DNA from: Planctomycetaceae bacterium
GTDB lineage: Bacteria > Planctomycetota > Planctomycetia > Pirellulales > Pirellulaceae
NCBI GenBank assembly: GCA_024642205.1
Contig: JAHEBQ010000025.1
Coordinates: 1-64,000 of the forward strand
Length of the DNA stretch: 64,000 nucleotides
Direction: 5' to 3'
The notes below the pieces were generated by a model. It ran no database searches, was not told where the DNA came from, and worked only from the letters and a program-made list of their open reading frames with translations. Positions 60,614 through 64,000 of this stretch are shown here, piece by piece; the stretch's first letter is position 1; each line of letters begins with the position of its first letter. A program made the translations under genes and the position numbers.

Positions 60614-63379
60614 ATGGGCTTCACAACGGTTCTTATTGCGGTCGGAAATCTCGTGTTGTTATTGGCATTGTTCCCACCAAATGTTCAATCCCAGACTAAC
60701 GATTTTCAATACGACGAAGCCGCGTCCGTAACCCCGGCCGCTGCGCCACATTCCGGGACGGCGCTTACCATCGAACACGGCGATCATCTCTGCCTGATCG
60801 GCAACGCGTTGGGGGAACGACTGCAACATCAAAACCACTGGGAAACGATGTTACACCAGATGCACCCGGACAAGGAACTGACCGTTCGTAACCTTTGCTT
60901 CCCGGGCGACACCGTTGACATTCGCCTGCGGTCATTGAACTTCGGTTCTCCCGATGTCCACCTGGCCCGTTCAGGCGCCAGCGTCATACTGTTTTTCTTT
61001 GGCAGTAACGAATCATTTGCCGGCCAGGAAGGCGTTGTTGAGTTTGGCGAAAAATTAGACAAATTGGTGCGGGAAACGAAAACCAAAAAATACAACGACT
61101 CTGGAATCGGTCCGAAAATCGTGCTTGTGACTCCCATCGCGTTTGAAAACACCGGCGATCCAAACCTCCCCTCTGGAGAAGAACAAAACAAGAACCTGGC
61201 ACTGTATACGGCGAAAATGGAATCGGTCGCCCAAAAGAACGGGGTCGGAATCGCGAACGTTTTTGAGCCGACGAGATCTTTGTTTGCCAGTCAGAATCAG
61301 AGGTTCACACTCGATGGCCTGCAATTGAATGATACCGGGTATCGGGCATTTGCATCGATACTGAACGCAGCGTTGTTCGGGAAATTGAAGAAGGATCTGA
61401 AACTGAACCCACAACTCATGACTGCCGTCGACGACAAGAACTTTCACTGGTGGCATCGGTACCGGGCCGTTAACGGGTTCTCCATTTACGGGACACGGGG
61501 ACAAGCCGGTTCCGACGGTACGTATAATAATGAAGATGTCATGGAACGCGAGCGCTTGATCCTTGACCAAATGACCGTCAACCGCGACCAGAGAATCTGG
61601 TCTCTCGCTGAGGGCAAGCATGTCTCCGCAAGGATCGACGACAGCAATACGCTGCCATTTATCAATCCAAAAACCAATGTCGGCGGTCCCGATGACAAAC
61701 AGGCGAAGGCCGGAAAACTTGGTTCGCTCACCTATAGCCCTGCGGAAGAGCAAGCCAAAAAATTCAAACTTGCCGAGGGTTTCGAAATCAATGTTTTCGC
61801 AACAGAAGAGGACTTTCCTGAACTCGCCAATCCGGTTGCCCTCAACTTTGACAGCCGGGGCCGAATGTGGGTTTCTACGATGCCGTCGTACCCGCATTGG
61901 AAGCCAAAGACCAAACTCGACGACAAACTGCTGATCCTGACCGACAACGATTCCGATGGCAAAGCCGACGAATGCAAGGTCTTTGCGGACGGACTGTACG
62001 TCCCCACCGGATTTGAACTCGGTTACGGCGGTGCATTCGTCGCTCAGCAGCCGGACATTCTGTTCCTCCAGGATACCGATGGCGACGACGTCGCAGACAC
62101 ACGTGTTCGACAAATCGTCGGGCTCGGAAGTGCAGATTCGCATCACGGAATCGCGGCTTTTGAATGGGGTCCCGGCGGCGGATTATACTTCTGCGAAGGC
62201 ACGTTCAAATATTCGCAGGTTGAAAGCCCGTATGGATTGACTCGCTGCAATGAAGCCGGCGTATGGCGATACCATCCACGCAGCCACGAAACACAGGTCC
62301 ACGCAAACTACGCTTTTGCCAATCCCTGGGGTCACGTGTTCGACAAATGGGGACAGAACTTTATCGCCGACGCTTCGGGAGGCCAACATTACTGGTCAAC
62401 CCTGATTTCCGGAAAAACGGTTTACCCTGCGAAACACCCAGGTGGTGGACACTACAAACGAATATTCAACGTTCCCCGGACTGTGGAGGTCCCCGACTCG
62501 CCCAAACTTCTGGAAAAACGCATTCGCCCCACCTCCGGTTGCGAAATCGTCGCCAATTCGCATTTTCCACCGGAAATGCAGGGGAACTATCTGTTCAACA
62601 ATGTGATCGGCGAACGGGCGATCCTCAATCACAAATTGACGGAAAAAGGATCCGGCTTTTTTGCTCCCGAGGTGGAATCACTGTTGCAGTGTGACGACGG
62701 TAACTTTCGCCCGGTCGATATTCAATTTGGTCCCGATGGCGCCTTGTACATTGTGGACTGGCACAACGCGTTAATCGGACACCTGCAACACAACCTGCGC
62801 GAACCGAATCGCGACCATAGCCATGGCCGAATCTGGCGAATAACCTGTAAAGATCGACCGCTCGTCACGCCGCCAGAAATTGACGGGGCATCGATCACGA
62901 CGCTGCTTGAATGCCTGAAACTTCCCGACGACCGAACGCGTTATCGAGTTCGCCGGGAAATCGCCGGCCGAGACACGGAAGTTGTCGTTCCGGAAATCAA
63001 GAAATGGCTCGAAGGCTTGAACTCGACGGACCCCGAATTCGAACACCACCTGCTCGAAGGCCTTTGGCTGTTTCAAACACACAATGTGGTCAACCAGGAA
63101 CTGCTGAAGCGAATGTTGAAATCCGAAAACTATCATGCACGGGCGGCAGCTGTCCGCGTTTTATCCTTTTGGCATGCTCGCATTCCAAATTCCGCGGACC
63201 TGCTGAGAAATGCGATCGGGGACGACTCGGCGATCGTACGCGCCGAAGCGGTCCGCGCCGCAAGTTACTTCCCGCCCGCCGACGTCGTCGAATCGGTGCT
63301 CGATGTGCTCAACAAAGAAACCGACGAGCAACTGGAGTATTTGCTGAACGAAACGTTGAAGGTCCTTGAGGACGAATGA
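60614..63379 (+). CDS. SGNH-like domain fused to PVC-type beta-propeller and HEAT repeats
   Basis: 921 residues; AGGTGA lies 8 nt before the ATG. Signal segment (VLIAVGNLVLLLALFPPNVQSQ). Residues 50-270 form a GDSL/SGNH-like domain, CLIGNALGERLQHQNHWETML with GNA in place of GDS, FPGDTVDIRLRS, and FFGSNESFAG. Residues 380-740 match the 'PVC-type membrane-bound dehydrogenase' propeller (TIGR02604 type): FKLAEGFEINVFATEEDFPELANPVALNFDSRGRMWV, LLILTDNDSDGKADECKVFADGL, FGPDGALYIVDWHNALIG and HSHGRIWRITCKDRP. HEAT units fill the C-terminal 170 residues. The C-terminal haem-binding CxxCH module that many relatives have is absent here; the next gene may supply it. Export to the periplasm is expected; the catalytic Ser of SGNH enzymes is replaced. 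Confidence 0.88.
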   Translation: MGFTTVLIAVGNLVLLLALFPPNVQSQTNDFQYDEAASVTPAAAPHSGTALTIEHGDHLCLIGNALGERLQHQNHWETMLHQMHPDKELTVRNLCFPGDTVDIRLRSLNFGSPDVHLARSGASVILFFFGSNESFAGQEGVVEFGEKLDKLVRETKTKKYNDSGIGPKIVLVTPIAFENTGDPNLPSGEEQNKNLALYTAKMESVAQKNGVGIANVFEPTRSLFASQNQRFTLDGLQLNDTGYRAFASILNAALFGKLKKDLKLNPQLMTAVDDKNFHWWHRYRAVNGFSIYGTRGQAGSDGTYNNEDVMERERLILDQMTVNRDQRIWSLAEGKHVSARIDDSNTLPFINPKTNVGGPDDKQAKAGKLGSLTYSPAEEQAKKFKLAEGFEINVFATEEDFPELANPVALNFDSRGRMWVSTMPSYPHWKPKTKLDDKLLILTDNDSDGKADECKVFADGLYVPTGFELGYGGAFVAQQPDILFLQDTDGDDVADTRVRQIVGLGSADSHHGIAAFEWGPGGGLYFCEGTFKYSQVESPYGLTRCNEAGVWRYHPRSHETQVHANYAFANPWGHVFDKWGQNFIADASGGQHYWSTLISGKTVYPAKHPGGGHYKRIFNVPRTVEVPDSPKLLEKRIRPTSGCEIVANSHFPPEMQGNYLFNNVIGERAILNHKLTEKGSGFFAPEVESLLQCDDGNFRPVDIQFGPDGALYIVDWHNALIGHLQHNLREPNRDHSHGRIWRITCKDRPLVTPPEIDGASITTLLECLKLPDDRTRYRVRREIAGRDTEVVVPEIKKWLEGLNSTDPEFEHHLLEGLWLFQTHNVVNQELLKRMLKSENYHARAAAVRVLSFWHARIPNSADLLRNAIGDDSAIVRAEAVRAASYFPPADVVESVLDVLNKETDEQLEYLLNETLKVLEDE

Positions 63380-63464
63380 CCCATCACTGTCGGTCGCGGA
63401 AATTGGCCTCCCGCGACGCACGCGCTGCGCAACGTTGAATAGGGCTGAGGAAACGGTGCCCCGA

Positions 63465-63490
63465 GCGTGGGTCTCGCGACCGGGTCACCC
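63465..63490. terminator. Stem-loop between the last two genes
   Basis: GTGGGT and ACCCAC flank a loop that itself contains GGTC/GACC. 85 bp after the preceding stop. No U-tract, so weak support. Confidence 0.3.
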
Positions 63491-63534
63491 ACATAAAATG
63501 CGAGCGTCTCTGACGCCCGTTTCCAATCCCTGAG

Positions 63535-64000
63535 ATGACTTCCACCAATCCTTTTGATGATGACGGTCAAATGCTGAAACCTCTTTCCCCTGTAACTGCC
63601 GTTTCGCTTGCGATGTTTCTGACGATGACTCAAATGTCGATCGCTTCCTGGCAGGACCACTCCCACGGAGTCCCATCTCAAGTCACCAAAGCCCCCAGAA
63701 TTTTTCTCGACAAAAACCCGAGAATCGTCAAGTATCAACTCCAACGTCTCGACAACGAACGGCTGTTGATGGTTGAACGGAAGGATGACGACAAGAAGTA
63801 CCTGTTGGTCCACCAGGAGATTCTTGTTCGTGACGGCATGGCACGCGGTGATCGCGAAACGGCTGTTCGGGCGATCGCAAGAATAAATGATTCGGATCCC
63901 GTCCTTGAGTTACTCACGTTAATTCCCTCGCTCGATGAAAAAAACAATGACCAGCGACGCGTGGCCAGACAGCTTGTCGAATTGCTACTGGACCAGAACC
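63535..64000 (+). CDS. Secreted HEAT-type protein of the PVC propeller/cytochrome group (partial, 5' part)
   Basis: The frame is open from ATG 63535 to the right edge (155 codons visible; ATG 63571 is an alternative start). A signal segment (TAVSLAMFLTMTQMSIA) is followed by KAPRIFLDKNPRIVKYQLQRLDNERLLMVERKDDDKKYLLVHQEILVRDGMARGDRETAVRAIARI, a pattern seen in planctomycete exported proteins that carry HEAT repeats and a C-terminal c-type cytochrome and stand near the propeller proteins. The rest lies outside the window, so a haem motif cannot be confirmed. Same strand as the propeller gene, 155 bp after it. Confidence 0.65.
   Translation, partial: MTSTNPFDDDGQMLKPLSPVTAVSLAMFLTMTQMSIASWQDHSHGVPSQVTKAPRIFLDKNPRIVKYQLQRLDNERLLMVERKDDDKKYLLVHQEILVRDGMARGDRETAVRAIARINDSDPVLELLTLIPSLDEKNNDQRRVARQLVELLLDQN

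Noticed and set aside
1-64000. CRISPR arrays, insertion sequences, prophage or attachment sites
   Set aside because: Scanned by eye for regularly spaced repeats, terminal inverted repeats, transposase and integrase motifs; none was found apart from short local tandem repeats.

Overview
The window is chromosomal DNA from a planctomycete, most likely a Pirellulaceae-type member of the Planctomycetota. The evidence is the lineage-typical protein set: an SHD1-HEAT secreted protein, an N-terminal LExRxLLA surface-protein motif, an SGNH plus PVC-type beta-propeller plus HEAT protein, a MoxR/VWA pair, a DUF6487-like zinc ribbon, a YdjY-like lipoprotein and a secreted lipoprotein paired with a Wza-like exporter. 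Shine-Dalgarno signals are uneven, several starts are GTG or rarer, and many intergenic gaps exceed 200 bp. No phage, transposon, integron or CRISPR array was seen. The left edge cuts a HAD phosphatase gene and the right edge cuts a secreted HEAT/cytochrome-type gene.

Layout. 1-5000: partial HAD hydrolase (-), MoxR-type AAA+ ATPase and VWA protein (+), a short orphan ORF and a membrane-anchored protein (-). 5.2-10.4 kb: a secreted alpha/beta-hydrolase-fold protein whose catalytic Ser and His positions are substituted, facing a large secreted protein of unknown function with a 15-bp minisatellite. 11-20 kb: purB convergent with a TPR protein, then yidC-mnmE (YidC carries a PDZ domain) and two tandem paralogous metallophosphoesterases, all on the minus strand. 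20.4-27.7 kb: tsaB with a non-canonical start, algH/yqgE, a His/Asp-rich lipoprotein convergent with a Fur-family regulator, a zinc-ribbon protein, an EboC-like TatD hydrolase and a PPP phosphatase. 28-35 kb: mfd, a parvulin-type foldase and citrate synthase. 35-42 kb: a 1650-aa thermolysin-like surface protease with a clear intrinsic terminator, and a POT peptide transporter. 42.4-46.8 kb: yggU and yggS, a conserved protein of unknown function, and a divergent YdjY-like lipoprotein. 47-54 kb: hflX, an SDR oxidoreductase, lysS and a LolCE/LolD-type ABC exporter with overlapping genes. 54.4-56.8 kb: a planctomycete lipoprotein plus a polysaccharide export protein, ended by a strong terminator. 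56.9-64 kb: leuA with a good promoter, the SHD1-HEAT protein, a lone tRNA-Glu-like gene with an apparent 8-nt anticodon loop, the SGNH/beta-propeller/HEAT protein, and the partial last gene.

Most of the window is housekeeping (tRNA modification, translation, membrane-protein insertion, repair, central carbon and leucine metabolism, purine synthesis) mixed with lineage-specific envelope and secreted proteins. I do not see a defence island or biosynthetic cluster. The points most worth following up are the odd tRNA anticodon loop, the apparently inactivated hydrolase, the PDZ-bearing YidC, the repeat domain of the M4 protease, the orphan EboC-like gene with its 86-aa neighbour, and a structured, possibly pseudoknotted, stretch between tsaB and algH.
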